64,000 nucleotides of DNA from JACKII01 sp963807085. Lineage in GTDB: Bacteria; Pseudomonadota; Alphaproteobacteria; Bin95. Positions 42,820 to 52,282 of the stretch are shown piece after piece. Where the stretch lies: the NCBI GenBank assembly GCA_963807085.1, contig CAWEBB010000024.1, positions 130,374-194,373 of the forward strand, written 5' to 3'. The translations under genes were made by a program, and so were the position numbers. The notes beneath the pieces were generated by a model that was not told the DNA's origin, searched no databases, and saw nothing but the letters and a program-made list of their open reading frames with translations. Each line of letters starts with the position of its first letter. Position 1 is the first letter of the stretch.

Positions 42820-44895
42820 GTGACCGCCCGTTATTCCCTAGGCATCGATATTGGCGGTACGTTTACCGATATTGTTGTTTTCGACCACCGTCAGGGCTCG
42901 CAATTCGCGCGCAAGGTGCTGACCACACACGCCGACCCGGCAGACGGTGTTATCACTGGCGTCCGGCAGGTGCTCAGTGAGGACTCACTCCCCGCCGCCG
43001 AAATAGGCCGTGTCGTGCATGCTACCACGCTCTTCACTAACGCCACCATCGAGCGCAAGGGCGCCCCCACCGGCCTGATCACTACGCAAGGCTTCCGCGA
43101 CGTGCTGGAGATCGGGCGCGAGCGCAAATACGAACTTTACGATCTCTCCATCGCCAAGCCCGCGCCGCTCGTCCCGCGGCACTGGCGGCGGGAGGTGGCG
43201 GGCCGCATCGATGCCGAGGGCCGGGAGCGCGTGCCGCTCGATCTTGCCGGTCTGGTCGAGCAGGCGCGGGAATTGCAGCAAGAAGGCGTCGCGTCGGTCG
43301 CCGTGGTGTTCCTGCACTCCTACGCCAATCCCGCCCACGAACAGGCGGCTGGCGAGGCCCTGGCGGCGCAGGTGCCGGGCCTTGAAGTTAGTCTCTCCAT
43401 CGACGTCGCGCCCGAAATTCGCGAGTTCGAGCGCACCTCCACCACGGTCGTCAACGCCTACATCAAGCCGCTGGCGGCGCAGTATCTGGACCGACTGGCG
43501 GAGGAACTGGCGGGCCTCGGCATCGCCGCCCCGCTGCAACTGATGCTCTCCAACGGTGGCCTCGGCGCGCTGGAGCAGGCGAAACAGGCTCCGGTCGCCC
43601 TGTTGGAAAGCGGCCCCGCAGCGGGCGCGCTCGCGGGCGCCTGGTTCGGTGAGGCCGACGGCGGCGGCCACGTGCTCGCCTTCGACATGGGCGGCACCAC
43701 GGCCAAACTCTCTCTGGTAGACGATGGTCAGCCACTCATCTCCTATGACTTCGAGGCCGCCCGTCAGAAGCGCTTCGCCCACGGTTCCGGCCTTCCGATC
43801 AAGCTTTCCACCATCGAATTGATCGAGATCGGCGCGGGCGGCGGCTCCATCGCCCGCCTGAACGCGCTGGGCCTGCTGCAAGTCGGCCCAGACAGCGCCG
43901 GCTCCGAGCCCGGCCCCGCCTGCTATGGCCGGGGCGGCGAGTTGGCCACGGTCACCGACGCCAACTTCCTGCTGGGGTACTTGAACCCCGACTTCTTTGC
44001 CGGTGGCACCATGCAGGTGGATATGGAGGCCGCCCGCGCGGCCGTCGCCCGCCTCGCCGCCGAAGCGGGCTTAAGCACCGAGCAGGCCGCCTGGGGCATC
44101 CACGATATCGCCAACGAGGCCATGGCGGGCGCGGCCCGCGTCCACATCGCCGAGCGCGGCAAGGATCCTCGCACTTATGCCCTGCTGACAACGGGCGGCG
44201 GCGGGCCACTGCACGGTTACAACGTGGCACAGAAGCTCGGCTGCAAGCGTCTGATCGTGCCGCCCGCCGCGGGTGTTGCCAGCGCCGTCGGCCTGTTGAT
44301 CGCGCCCGCCCGGGTGGATCGGGTCGCGTCGGTCGTGGCCGAACTCGACACGTTGGACTGGTCTGCCTTCGAAGCTCGCTTCGCCGCTTTGGAAAGCGAG
44401 GCCCGCACCCTGATCGCCGGCACCGGCCTGGACCCAGCGGCCGCTCAGGTGGAGCGCCTTGCCGATATCCGCTACGTCGGCCAGGCGTTTGAGGTTGTGG
44501 TGAGCCTGCCGACCGGCCCCTACAGCGACGCCTCTAAATCGGCGCTGATTGCGGCGTTCGAGACCGCGTATATCGCCAAGTTCACCCGTACGCCGCCCGC
44601 CGTACCGGTGGAGATCATCAACATCCGCACCGCACTCTCGGTCGACGTCCCGGGCGAGCGGCCTCGTTCTGTCATCATTGATAGTAGCGCACCGGTGCCC
44701 AACGCCCATCGCCAAGTCTATTTCCCAGATGTATCGGAGTTCGTTGAAACACCTGTTTACGACCGCGCTGACCTGCCTGCCGGTTTCACCTTCGAAGGGC
44801 CTGCGGTGATTGAAGAAACTGCCAGTACGCTGATCGTCGGTCCCGGCGGAAAAGGCCGGGTGGCGACGGATGGCAATATCGTGGTGGATTTATGA
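42820..44895 (+). CDS. Hydantoinase/oxoprolinase subunit A family protein, without a B partner
   Basis: 691 aa, GTG start at 42820 with AGGGGATG upstream. The N-terminal Hydant_A domain has the ATPase-like YSLGIDIGGTFTDIVVFD. Then come HATTLFTNATIERKGAPTGLITTQGFRDVLEIGRERKYELYD and the core with VLAFDMGGTTAKLSLVD, ELIEIGAGGGSIA and TTGGGGPLHGY. It is ATP-dependent, hydrolysing hydantoin, 5-oxoproline or acetone-type substrates. Family members normally work with a HyuB subunit encoded next door; here the next gene is the unrelated gluQRS on the other strand, so the B gene is missing from this site. Confidence 0.9.
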   Translation: MTARYSLGIDIGGTFTDIVVFDHRQGSQFARKVLTTHADPADGVITGVRQVLSEDSLPAAEIGRVVHATTLFTNATIERKGAPTGLITTQGFRDVLEIGRERKYELYDLSIAKPAPLVPRHWRREVAGRIDAEGRERVPLDLAGLVEQARELQQEGVASVAVVFLHSYANPAHEQAAGEALAAQVPGLEVSLSIDVAPEIREFERTSTTVVNAYIKPLAAQYLDRLAEELAGLGIAAPLQLMLSNGGLGALEQAKQAPVALLESGPAAGALAGAWFGEADGGGHVLAFDMGGTTAKLSLVDDGQPLISYDFEAARQKRFAHGSGLPIKLSTIELIEIGAGGGSIARLNALGLLQVGPDSAGSEPGPACYGRGGELATVTDANFLLGYLNPDFFAGGTMQVDMEAARAAVARLAAEAGLSTEQAAWGIHDIANEAMAGAARVHIAERGKDPRTYALLTTGGGGPLHGYNVAQKLGCKRLIVPPAAGVASAVGLLIAPARVDRVASVVAELDTLDWSAFEARFAALESEARTLIAGTGLDPAAAQVERLADIRYVGQAFEVVVSLPTGPYSDASKSALIAAFETAYIAKFTRTPPAVPVEIINIRTALSVDVPGERPRSVIIDSSAPVPNAHRQVYFPDVSEFVETPVYDRADLPAGFTFEGPAVIEETASTLIVGPGGKGRVATDGNIVVDL

Positions 44896-44956
44896 GAATA
44901 GGTGACGGTACATCCGTACAGCGCTTCAACGAAGAGGCTTGCTACCCCGCAACCGA

Positions 44957-45805
44957 CTAAATCTCTCCCGCCAACCGCCTTGCCATTGTGATTATTTCCG
45001 CCGCGCTTCGTCCATCTGCCTTCAAGTCCGACACCCGCACGCTCTTGTCGCGTTTGGCCAGACGTTTGCCATCGGGTCCAAGCAGCAAGCCGTGATGCCA
45101 GTAGTCGGGCTCCGGCAGGTTCAGCAGCACCTGTAGCAGGCGGTGCACATCGGTAGAGGGAAGCAAGTCCTCGCCTCGAGTAATGAGAGTCACACCTTGA
45201 ATGGCATCATCGACAGTGACGGAGAGATGGTAGCTGGTAGGCGTGTCCTTGCGCGCCAGCACGACATCACCGAACGCTTCTGGAACACATCGGATCGACC
45301 CGTAGCCTCGATCATGGAAAGTCAATGCGCCGGTCCGCGTAACGGCCTTGAGCATGTTTAGCCGCCAAGCTGGCGTTTCTCCCGCCGCTATCCGCTCATT
45401 TGCAAGATGACGATCCAAGCCGCGGCAGATGCCAGGGTATACCGGCCCGTCCGGTCCGTGCGGGGCAGCGCCGGCTGATTGGATCTCGCGCTGAATGTCT
45501 GCGCGCGTGCAAAAGCAGGGATAGACCAAACCCATCTTATCCAGACGGGTCAGCGCTATCCTGTAGTTAGTCATATGTTGCGACTGCCGCCTTATCTCGC
45601 CGTCGTGCTCGAGCCCCATCCAGGCGAGTTCAGCCAGCAGCCGTTCGGCAAACTCGGGTTTGCAGCGCGTCGGATCAATATCTTCGATCCGCACCAGAAA
45701 ACGGCCGCCCGCCTCGCGCGCCGCCCGCCAAGCGAAGAATGCGGAATAGACACTGCCGAGATGCAGATGGCCGGTGGGGGAAGGGGCGAAACGGGTGACT
45801 ATCAC
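44957..45805 (-). CDS. gluQRS: Glutamyl-Q tRNA(Asp) synthetase
   Basis: Truncated class I synthetase (282 aa, no anticodon-binding domain) that attaches glutamate to queuosine-34 of tRNA-Asp. HIGH-like motif: RFAPSPTGHLHLGS. Zinc site: CFCTRADI...YPGICR. KMSKS-like loop: KRLAKRDKS. ITRGEDLLPSTDVHRLLQVLL is also typical. Length and motifs match the family, so it is not a GltX. It is divergent from the esterase gene. Confidence 0.93.
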   Translation of the reverse strand: MIVTRFAPSPTGHLHLGSVYSAFFAWRAAREAGGRFLVRIEDIDPTRCKPEFAERLLAELAWMGLEHDGEIRRQSQHMTNYRIALTRLDKMGLVYPCFCTRADIQREIQSAGAAPHGPDGPVYPGICRGLDRHLANERIAAGETPAWRLNMLKAVTRTGALTFHDRGYGSIRCVPEAFGDVVLARKDTPTSYHLSVTVDDAIQGVTLITRGEDLLPSTDVHRLLQVLLNLPEPDYWHHGLLLGPDGKRLAKRDKSVRVSDLKADGRSAAEIITMARRLAGEI

Positions 45806-45867
45806 GGCACGAAGCGGTTAAGGTTAAAGCTACCAATCCTCGCACGAGCCAACGAAGGAGCCAAGCC

Positions 45868-46554
45868 ATGGTGGTCGATCCGGAGGTCAAGGGAACAACC
45901 CTGATGAGTCACCATCAGGGCACGCAGTCTGGCGGGGCTCCGAAACAATTGGTGGTGTTGCTGCACGGCTATGGTGCTGATGGCGCTGACTTGATTGGCT
46001 TGGCTCCCATGCTGGGCCAGGTAATGCCGGATGCAGCCTTCGTCGCACCCAATGCGCCCTTTCCCTGCACGATGGCTGTTTGGGGTTTCCAGTGGTTTGA
46101 CATCGATAACGCCGATTCGCAAAAGCGGCTCGAAGGTGTTCGGTTTGCCAACAAGATTCTCCAACCATTCTATGATGCGCAACTCGAGGCACATCGCGTG
46201 CCGCCGGAAGAGCTTTATATATTCGGTTTTAGCCAGGGTATGATGATGGCGCTGCATTCTGGTCTGCGCCGGCGAATTGCGCCTAAATGTATCATCGGCG
46301 TTTCCGGTCGCTTGTTGGCGCCGGAATTGCTGGAAATAGAGATGACCTGCGAACCTCCTATATTACTAGTCCATGGAGATCGCGACGAAGTGGTCTCAAG
46401 GGAACACCAGGTTGCAGCGCATCATGCGTTGACCGCGGCAGGATTGGACGTCGAAACCTACACTGTTTCCGGGCTTGGCCACGGCATTGATGAGGAAGCC
46501 GTACTCAAGGTGGCGCAATATCTGTTGAGCGTGAGCGGCGGCGGGCAGGGCTAG
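45868..46554 (+). CDS. Alpha/beta-hydrolase carboxylesterase (phospholipase/carboxylesterase family)
   Basis: 228 aa, family of YpfH/EstB-type esterases. Nucleophile Ser in FGFSQGMMMA, Asp in LLVHGDRDEVVS, His in SGLGHGIDEE; oxyanion region LLHGYGADGADL. No signal peptide, so probably cytoplasmic. Substrates are small carboxylic esters or lysophospholipids. ATG 45868 is used; MSHHQGTQ at 45904 is an alternative. Codon use in this part of the window is more AT-rich by eye than in the ATPase operon. Confidence 0.88.
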   Translation: MVVDPEVKGTTLMSHHQGTQSGGAPKQLVVLLHGYGADGADLIGLAPMLGQVMPDAAFVAPNAPFPCTMAVWGFQWFDIDNADSQKRLEGVRFANKILQPFYDAQLEAHRVPPEELYIFGFSQGMMMALHSGLRRRIAPKCIIGVSGRLLAPELLEIEMTCEPPILLVHGDRDEVVSREHQVAAHHALTAAGLDVETYTVSGLGHGIDEEAVLKVAQYLLSVSGGGQG

Positions 46555-46556
46555 TG

Positions 46557-46928
46557 TTATTTTCTTCGCCAGCGGTAGATGATATCCGGATTTGCTCCGC
46601 ATTCCAATATGCGGAGGCGACCCAGCCTATTCTCGTATCCCTCTGAACGGGGCAACTCGGCAGGCCCAAAGCCCAATGGCAAACGCGAGGTTCCCGGCTT
46701 CAGTGTCAATCCTGCGGTGATAATCGCTTTATCTGGCCGACGAAAAGCATACGTAATGTAAAGTAGATTGGGGAATTTGTTCTCGATAGTGGCCATATAG
46801 GCGGTGGTTCCCGGTGGGCATCGTCGGTCAAGACATATTCCGTCCAGGCCCTTCACACTTGTCTCTGGGCAGATAGCGAGTGCTGCTGCCGGAGCCAAAC
46901 AGCCCAAAATAACCAGTATCCATTTCAT
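46557..46928 (-). CDS. Small secreted cysteine-containing protein of unknown function
   Basis: 123 aa from ATG 46928: signal peptide MKWILVILGCLAPAAALA followed by ICPETSVKGLDGICLDRRCPPGTTAYM. Four or five cysteines, three of them in the first 25 residues of the mature part, suggest disulfide bonds in the periplasm. I do not recognise a family. It is convergent with the esterase (2 bases between the stops) and lies downstream of nhaD. A longer frame from 46997 is possible, but the signal peptide argues for 46928. Confidence 0.6.
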   Translation of the reverse strand: MKWILVILGCLAPAAALAICPETSVKGLDGICLDRRCPPGTTAYMATIENKFPNLLYITYAFRRPDKAIITAGLTLKPGTSRLPLGFGPAELPRSEGYENRLGRLRILECGANPDIIYRWRRK

Positions 46929-47019
46929 CAGGTGCACGCTCCGTTCCACTGGGAACTTTTCGCGGACGGGTGCTACTGTTTCAGCACTACCATCCAATTT
47001 AGCTTACCTCGCAGATTTT

Positions 47020-48456
47020 TCACATAAAAAACAGGTAGTTTACCAGGAAAAATAGCGGAATGAGGATGCCGAAGGACCAAACCATATAGCCGAAGAAGCT
47101 CGGCATCGCCACATTTTGCTCTTCCGCGATTGCTCGGACCATAAAATTTGGCGCGTTGCCAATATAAGTGTTGGCACCCATAAATACCGCCCCAGCGGAA
47201 ACGGCCAACAACGTATTGGCCATGGGCCCCATCAGCGCCTGCGCATCGCCACCCGCGGTATTGAAGAATACCAAATATGTTGGTGCGTTATCCAAGAAGC
47301 TGGAAAGGATGCCCGTCAACCAAAAGTACATGGTGTTGACCGGCTGTCCAGCTTCGTCCGTCACCAGCGAAACCAATGCCCCCATGGCTCCGCCCGTACC
47401 TGCTTTCAGTATTGCGATAGCGGGCACGATGGTGAGGAAGATACCTGCAAAAAGCTTGGCGACTTCGAGAATTGGAAACCAAGTGAAGCCATTGGCGTAT
47501 CGATTCTCGCGATCGGTCAGCTGCCAGGAAAGGTATGCGATCAACAGCAGCAAAATATCGCGCGCGATGTTCTGCAGGTCCCACTGGACATGATAGACGT
47601 CGATTGAGATTCCCGGCTTCCAGACCCCGCTCATCAGCACAGAGACGACGACAGCTGCCAGCAGAATGAAGTTTAACTTGCCTTGGAAGCCCAGGGGCTC
47701 CTGCGTCGTTTCAGCAGACACAATCTTAACGTCCGGTGCTTCTCTGCCATAAAATACTGTATCCACTGCGAAGTACACGCAAAGCAGGGTTGCCGACATT
47801 AATAGCATGGGCAGGAACATATGCGTGGTCGGCCAGAAGAAATTAACGCCCTTCAAGAACCCCAGGAAGAGCGGCGGGTCACCAAGGGGCGTGAGAGAGC
47901 CGCCAATGTTTGCCACCAGAAAGATGAAAAAGACCACGGTGTGCACTTTGTATCGCCGCGCCTCGTTTGCCCGAAGCAGTGGTCGAATTAGCAACATAGC
48001 TGCGCCAGTAGTCCCCATCCAGCTAGCCAGCACCGTTCCCACGAGCAATATCCCTACATTGACAGCAGGCGTACCAACAAGGCGGCCGGTCAAGCGGATG
48101 CCACCGGCCACAGTAAAAAGAGACAAAAGCAAAATAATAAATGGTATGTACTCAAGCAACATTACATGAACGACTTCGAAAAGGGTGAGTTCGAGGCCAT
48201 ATACCCCCAGGAACGGAATTATGAATGCCGCAGCCCAAAACGCTGAAACCTTACCGAAATGATGGTGCCAAAACTCCGGCGCCATCAGCGGAAACAGTGC
48301 GATAGATAGCAGGATGCCGATAAAGGGGACGATCCAAATTAACCCCAACTCCCCACCATCCAGGTGCGGCGCGCCCGTTGCAGCTGCATTCGCCGTTCCT
48401 GCCGCGAAGAACCCAAACGCCAAAGCGATCAGGCCGAGAATAGGCTTCCCGGTCAT
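47020..48456 (-). CDS. nhaD: NhaD-type Na+/H+ antiporter
   Basis: 478 aa with about 12 membrane helices and an N-terminal signal-like segment (LGLIALAFGFFAAGTANA). Typical NhaD segments: IVPFIGILLSIALFPLMAPEFWHHHFGK, GRLVGTPAVNVGILLVGTVLASWMGTTGAAMLLIRPLLRAN, NIGGSLTPLGDPPLFLGFLKGVNFFW and DNAPTYLVFFNTAGG. It exports Na+ (or Li+) in exchange for protons. With the N-ATPase operon this points to a sodium-adapted cell. It is a single gene, divergent from coxG with about 235 bases between. Confidence 0.92.
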   Translation of the reverse strand: MTGKPILGLIALAFGFFAAGTANAAATGAPHLDGGELGLIWIVPFIGILLSIALFPLMAPEFWHHHFGKVSAFWAAAFIIPFLGVYGLELTLFEVVHVMLLEYIPFIILLLSLFTVAGGIRLTGRLVGTPAVNVGILLVGTVLASWMGTTGAAMLLIRPLLRANEARRYKVHTVVFFIFLVANIGGSLTPLGDPPLFLGFLKGVNFFWPTTHMFLPMLLMSATLLCVYFAVDTVFYGREAPDVKIVSAETTQEPLGFQGKLNFILLAAVVVSVLMSGVWKPGISIDVYHVQWDLQNIARDILLLLIAYLSWQLTDRENRYANGFTWFPILEVAKLFAGIFLTIVPAIAILKAGTGGAMGALVSLVTDEAGQPVNTMYFWLTGILSSFLDNAPTYLVFFNTAGGDAQALMGPMANTLLAVSAGAVFMGANTYIGNAPNFMVRAIAEEQNVAMPSFFGYMVWSFGILIPLFFLVNYLFFM

Positions 48457-48691
48457 GGCTGACCGTCCTCCCAGTGTTGCTAACTATTGAATGCCACGAT
48501 TGATCGCCGTAGGCGAAGACCATGCGGGTTTATGCAGTCCCATAGCTGAAAGGCAAACATTTTTCTTATGACTATGGTATCGCAAGCGACTGCCACCACG
48601 CATTCTCTCTGAGCGATGGTCGGATCGCATTTGAGCAGGTGGTGTGTATATATCGTGATCCGAGCGCAGGAAAACGAAAGGGACCAAGCAT

Positions 48692-49405
48692 ATGGATATG
48701 AGCGGTGAACAGCGGATTCCAGCTCCGCGAGATGTCGTTTGGGAAGCGTTGAACGACCCGGAGGTTCTCAGGGCCTCCATTAGCGGCTGTGAAGAACTGC
48801 AACGTACCGATGATGGCGGGTTTTCCGCGAAAGTGCGCGCCAAGGTTGGGCCAGTCAGTGCCAAATTTAGCGGTAAGGTCAAGATAATCGACGCGGATCC
48901 CCCTAACGGCTATCGCATTGAAGGTGAGGGTACGGGCGGGGCTGCAGGTTTCGCAAAAGGCGGTGCAGACGTCTTATTGGCGGAGGAGGGGCCAGAAACA
49001 GTCCTGACCTACACTGCCAACGCATCAGTTGGCGGCAAACTGGCGCAAATCGGTTCTCGACTAATTGATGGCACGGCGAGGAAGATGGCCGACGAGTTTT
49101 TTGCGAAATTTTCAGAGATCGCTGCTGAACGCGCAGCTGGTGAGACAGGAACCGAAGCTAGAGTTGAATATCCGCGGGATCACGCTACGCCTACGACGGA
49201 TGGCGTGGCAGAAGCTCTGGCCGAAGATCCTCATTCCGCTACTGATCATCCGGCGGGGAAAGCAACCGAGACATCTTCACACGCTGCGCATGATGTGGCC
49301 GAGGTCGCCGATTTGATCCAAGCCGCTTCTAAAGGTGTGCCGCAATGGCTATGGGTAGCGGGTTTTGCAGTCGTCGTAGTCGGTTTGTTGATATTTTTCA
49401 TATGA
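48692..49405 (+). CDS. coxG: CoxG-family protein (SRPBCC fold)
   Basis: 237 aa. The N-terminal START/SRPBCC domain carries the CoxG pattern MSGEQRIPAPRDVVWEALNDPEVLRASISGCEEL, GPVSAKFSGKVKI, FAKGGADVLLAEEGPETVLTY and KLAQIGSRLIDGTARKMADEFF. A disordered linker follows, then a single C-terminal helix WLWVAGFAVVVVGLLIFFI that anchors it to the membrane. Known role: recruits CO dehydrogenase to the cytoplasmic membrane. The gene heads a cox accessory cluster whose structural genes are lost. Confidence 0.9.
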   Translation: MDMSGEQRIPAPRDVVWEALNDPEVLRASISGCEELQRTDDGGFSAKVRAKVGPVSAKFSGKVKIIDADPPNGYRIEGEGTGGAAGFAKGGADVLLAEEGPETVLTYTANASVGGKLAQIGSRLIDGTARKMADEFFAKFSEIAAERAAGETGTEARVEYPRDHATPTTDGVAEALAEDPHSATDHPAGKATETSSHAAHDVAEVADLIQAASKGVPQWLWVAGFAVVVVGLLIFFI

Positions 49406-49528
49406 TAGAGAATGTCGCCGGGCAATGGGCAAGGCTGGCCCGCGGCGCGCTTCCACGTTGACCATGTCTCTGCCAGCCTGCACATTCATGCTTGAAGACA
49501 TGCTAAGCGCGCGGGGAGAAGCATTTCT

Positions 49529-50091
49529 ATGTCTTCCGCGTCTATGAAGGTCAATGGTAATGCGGTTACGGGTGACCTCGAAGGGCGTCCCTTACTGGTC
49601 CAGTGCCTGCGGGAACATCTGGGCCTTAAGGTATGCACGCAGGGTGCGACACTTCCCAGTGCGGCGCCTGTACAGTTCACGTGGATGCCGACGCCGTGAC
49701 TGATTCTTTCGAAATCGCTGCGGACGACTTTCTTGTTGGAATGTTCGAGACGGCGCTGGCGTCGGGCGAGGCTATTACGGCGGTGCATGTTCCAAAGCCA
49801 AAGCGGGTGGCCTATGCCAAGTTTTCAAATCCGGCCAGCCGCTATGCGGTGGTTGGGGTGTTCGTAGCGGAGACGCCAGATGGCATCCGGGTTTTCATTA
49901 TCGGAGCGGCGACAAGCGAGTTCCGCCATGGCGGCATCGAAGGTGCTTGGACCAACAATTTTGCACCAGGTGCGATAGAGGGAATTGGTGGCGACGCCGG
50001 CCTGATGAACAGCGACATCTACCCTAGCGCGGAATTTCGCGCCAACCTCGACGGCGTGATCGCCCGGCGCGCCACAGCCTCACTTGCATAA
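49529..50091 (+). pseudogene. Deletion remnant joining coxS (N-terminus) to coxM (C-terminus)
   Basis: From ATG 49529 the start is CoxS-like: MKVNGNAVTGDLEGRPLLVQCLREHLGL. A one-base loss near 49630 shifts the frame; in the new frame comes the 2Fe-2S motif HAGCDTSQCGACTVHVD. About 50 codons into that cofactor domain the sequence jumps to the end of the FAD subunit CoxM (DDFLVGMFETALASGE, FSNPASRYAVVGVFVAE, SDIYPSAEFRANLDGVIARRA). The rest of coxS, all of coxL and the first half of coxM are absent. The gene order S-(L)-M implied by the junction is that of form II/BMS-type clusters. Confidence 0.85.
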
Positions 50092-50101
50092 GGGCGAGCG
50101 A

Positions 50102-51025
50102 ATGACATTACCGGAAAGTGTTGACGGCGTCGCAGAGATGTTTGTCGCCGGAAACTATGTGTCGGGCAGGTCGTTGGCTACAGCGGTCTATCTCGCATTG
50201 AAGCTTGGGCGTCCGCTGTTCCTCGAAGGGGAAGCCGGCGTCGGCAAGACGGAGATCGCCAAGGTACTCGCGGAACAACTGGGAAGACGGCTTATCCGGT
50301 TACAGTGTTACGAGGGATTGGACGTAGCAAGCGCCGTCTATGAATGGAATTATGCCCGTCAGATGATCGAGATCCGCTTGGCGGAAGCCATGGGCGATGC
50401 TGATCGAGCCACGCTGGGCAGCGACATCTTTCGACGCGAATTTCTAATCGACCGTCCGTTGCTTCAGGCCATAGAGGGCGGTCTCGAAGGCCCGCCCGTG
50501 TTGCTGATCGACGAACTCGATCGGGCCGACGAGCCATTCGAAGCCTATTTGCTGGAAGCTCTCAGCGACTTTCAGGTTACTATCCCAGAACTGGGCACGA
50601 TCAAAGCCGACGAGCCGCCTATCGTTATTATCACTTCCAACCGTACGCGCGAAATCCACGACGCCCTAAAGAGGCGCTGCTTCTATCATTGGGTAGGTTA
50701 TCCGGATGCGGAACGGGAGGCGAGGATCATTCGCTTGAAAGCGCCAGGAGCTTCAGAAGAATTGACGGCGCAGATTGTTGGCTTCATTCAGCGGGTACGG
50801 GGGATGGATCTTTTCAAGCTCCCCGGTATCGCAGAAAGCATCGACTGGACCAACGCCTTGATGCAGTTAAATGCACTGGTCCTGGATCCAACGGTCGTTA
50901 ATGATACGCTCGGCGTATTGCTCAAATATCAGGACGATATCCAGCGGCTCCAAGGCAGTGAGGCGCAGCGCATTCTCGCGGAAGTGAATCAAGAGCTCGC
51001 CGATGCGCGGCGAGAGGTAATCTAA
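50102..51025 (+). CDS. coxD: CoxD-type MoxR AAA+ ATPase
   Basis: 307 aa from ATG 50102 (GGGCGAGCG upstream; an in-frame start at 50084 is possible). Walker A GEAGVGKT, preceded by GRPLFLE; Walker B VLLIDELDRAD; sensor region IVIITSNRTREIHDALKRRCFYHW. In CO-oxidisers CoxD is a chaperone-like ATPase needed to build the [CuSMoO2] site of CO dehydrogenase, together with CoxE. Four bases separate it from coxE. It is intact although the enzyme it would mature is missing here. Confidence 0.9.
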   Translation: MTLPESVDGVAEMFVAGNYVSGRSLATAVYLALKLGRPLFLEGEAGVGKTEIAKVLAEQLGRRLIRLQCYEGLDVASAVYEWNYARQMIEIRLAEAMGDADRATLGSDIFRREFLIDRPLLQAIEGGLEGPPVLLIDELDRADEPFEAYLLEALSDFQVTIPELGTIKADEPPIVIITSNRTREIHDALKRRCFYHWVGYPDAEREARIIRLKAPGASEELTAQIVGFIQRVRGMDLFKLPGIAESIDWTNALMQLNALVLDPTVVNDTLGVLLKYQDDIQRLQGSEAQRILAEVNQELADARREVI

Positions 51026-51028
51026 ACT

Positions 51029-52282
51029 ATGATTCCACACAAGGGCGGTGGGGCTAACAATCTAATCCCGACACCAACTGCCGGTCGCATTCCCGAAAAC
51101 ATTATGCACTTTGCGCGCACACTCCGCGCGGCCGGCCTGCCGTTGGGGCCGGGGCATACCATACGCGCGATAGAAGCCGTACGGACGATTGATATCACCG
51201 ATCGCCGTGATTTTTATTGGGCGCTACGCTCGTCTCTCATCAACAGGCACGATCAGATCGAGTTGTTCGATCAGGCCTTTCAGATGTTCTGGCGCAACCC
51301 CGATATTCTTAACCGCATGATCAATATGATGCTGCCGGCCTTCGATATCGACAATCCTGACAAGCCAAACGAGAGCGAACTGCTGCAGCGCCGCTTAGCG
51401 GAGGCGTTCGCGCCACTATCCGAGCGGTCGCAAAAACATGAGGAAGAAGAACTCGAAATCCAGGCAGATATGACTTGGTCCGCGCGGGAACAACTCCAAG
51501 TCAAGGATTTCGAGCAGATGAGCACGGATGAGTTGAACCAGGCTAAGCGTGCCATGACACAATTGGTTTTGCCGTTGGCGAAGGTGCCGATACGCCGTTT
51601 CGAGCCCTCTGGTCGCATCGCCCGGGCCGACTTGCGGCGTACGATGCAAAAGGCACTGCGCGGGGGCGGTGACTCGATCCCGTTGCAATACCGCAAGCGC
51701 AAAACGCGCAAGCCACCGCTCGTGGTTTTATGCGATATTTCTGGCTCGATGGACCGCTATGCTAGGATGCTGCTACACTTCCTGCATGCGTTAACCAATG
51801 ACCGTGACCGCGTTCATACCTTCCTGTTTGGTACGCGGCTGACCAACATTACCCGCCAGTTGCGGGACAGGGAGGTAGACCGGGCGCTCGCCAACGTCGG
51901 AGCGCAGGTGCAGGATTGGTCTGGGGGTACCCGCATCGGCGCTTCGTTGGAAAGCTTCAATCGCTTATGGTCGCGTCGGGTATTAGGGCAGGGGGCGGTA
52001 GTTCTGCTCATCACCGACGGACTTGACCGAGAGGCCGCTGAGGGTGTACCGACACAAATGGAACGGTTGAAGAAATCCTGCCGCCGTTTGATCTGGCTTA
52101 ACCCGCTCTTGCGCTATGATGGATACCAACCCAGATCTAGTGGAGCGAGGGCAATATTGCCCTATGTTGATGATTTCCGACCTATCCATAATCTGGAAAG
52201 TTTAAGCGAGTTAGCTGGCGCTCTCTCAGCGGCAGACATGAGCTTGCAGAAAGGCATGCGGCAATGGCGGAACAAGCTGTAA
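51029..52282 (+). CDS. coxE: CoxE-type von Willebrand factor A domain protein
   Basis: 417 aa. The C-terminal VWA domain has the MIDAS motif VVLCDISGSMDRYARMLLHFLHAL, with downstream GGTRIGASL and LLITDGLDRE; the N-terminal part is helical with an acidic patch (SQKHEEEELEIQ). CoxE partners the MoxR ATPase CoxD in metallo-cofactor maturation. It overlaps the next gene (XdhC N-domain) by about 19 bases, keeping the accessory set coupled. Intact sequence. Confidence 0.9.
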   Translation: MIPHKGGGANNLIPTPTAGRIPENIMHFARTLRAAGLPLGPGHTIRAIEAVRTIDITDRRDFYWALRSSLINRHDQIELFDQAFQMFWRNPDILNRMINMMLPAFDIDNPDKPNESELLQRRLAEAFAPLSERSQKHEEEELEIQADMTWSAREQLQVKDFEQMSTDELNQAKRAMTQLVLPLAKVPIRRFEPSGRIARADLRRTMQKALRGGGDSIPLQYRKRKTRKPPLVVLCDISGSMDRYARMLLHFLHALTNDRDRVHTFLFGTRLTNITRQLRDREVDRALANVGAQVQDWSGGTRIGASLESFNRLWSRRVLGQGAVVLLITDGLDREAAEGVPTQMERLKKSCRRLIWLNPLLRYDGYQPRSSGARAILPYVDDFRPIHNLESLSELAGALSAADMSLQKGMRQWRNKL

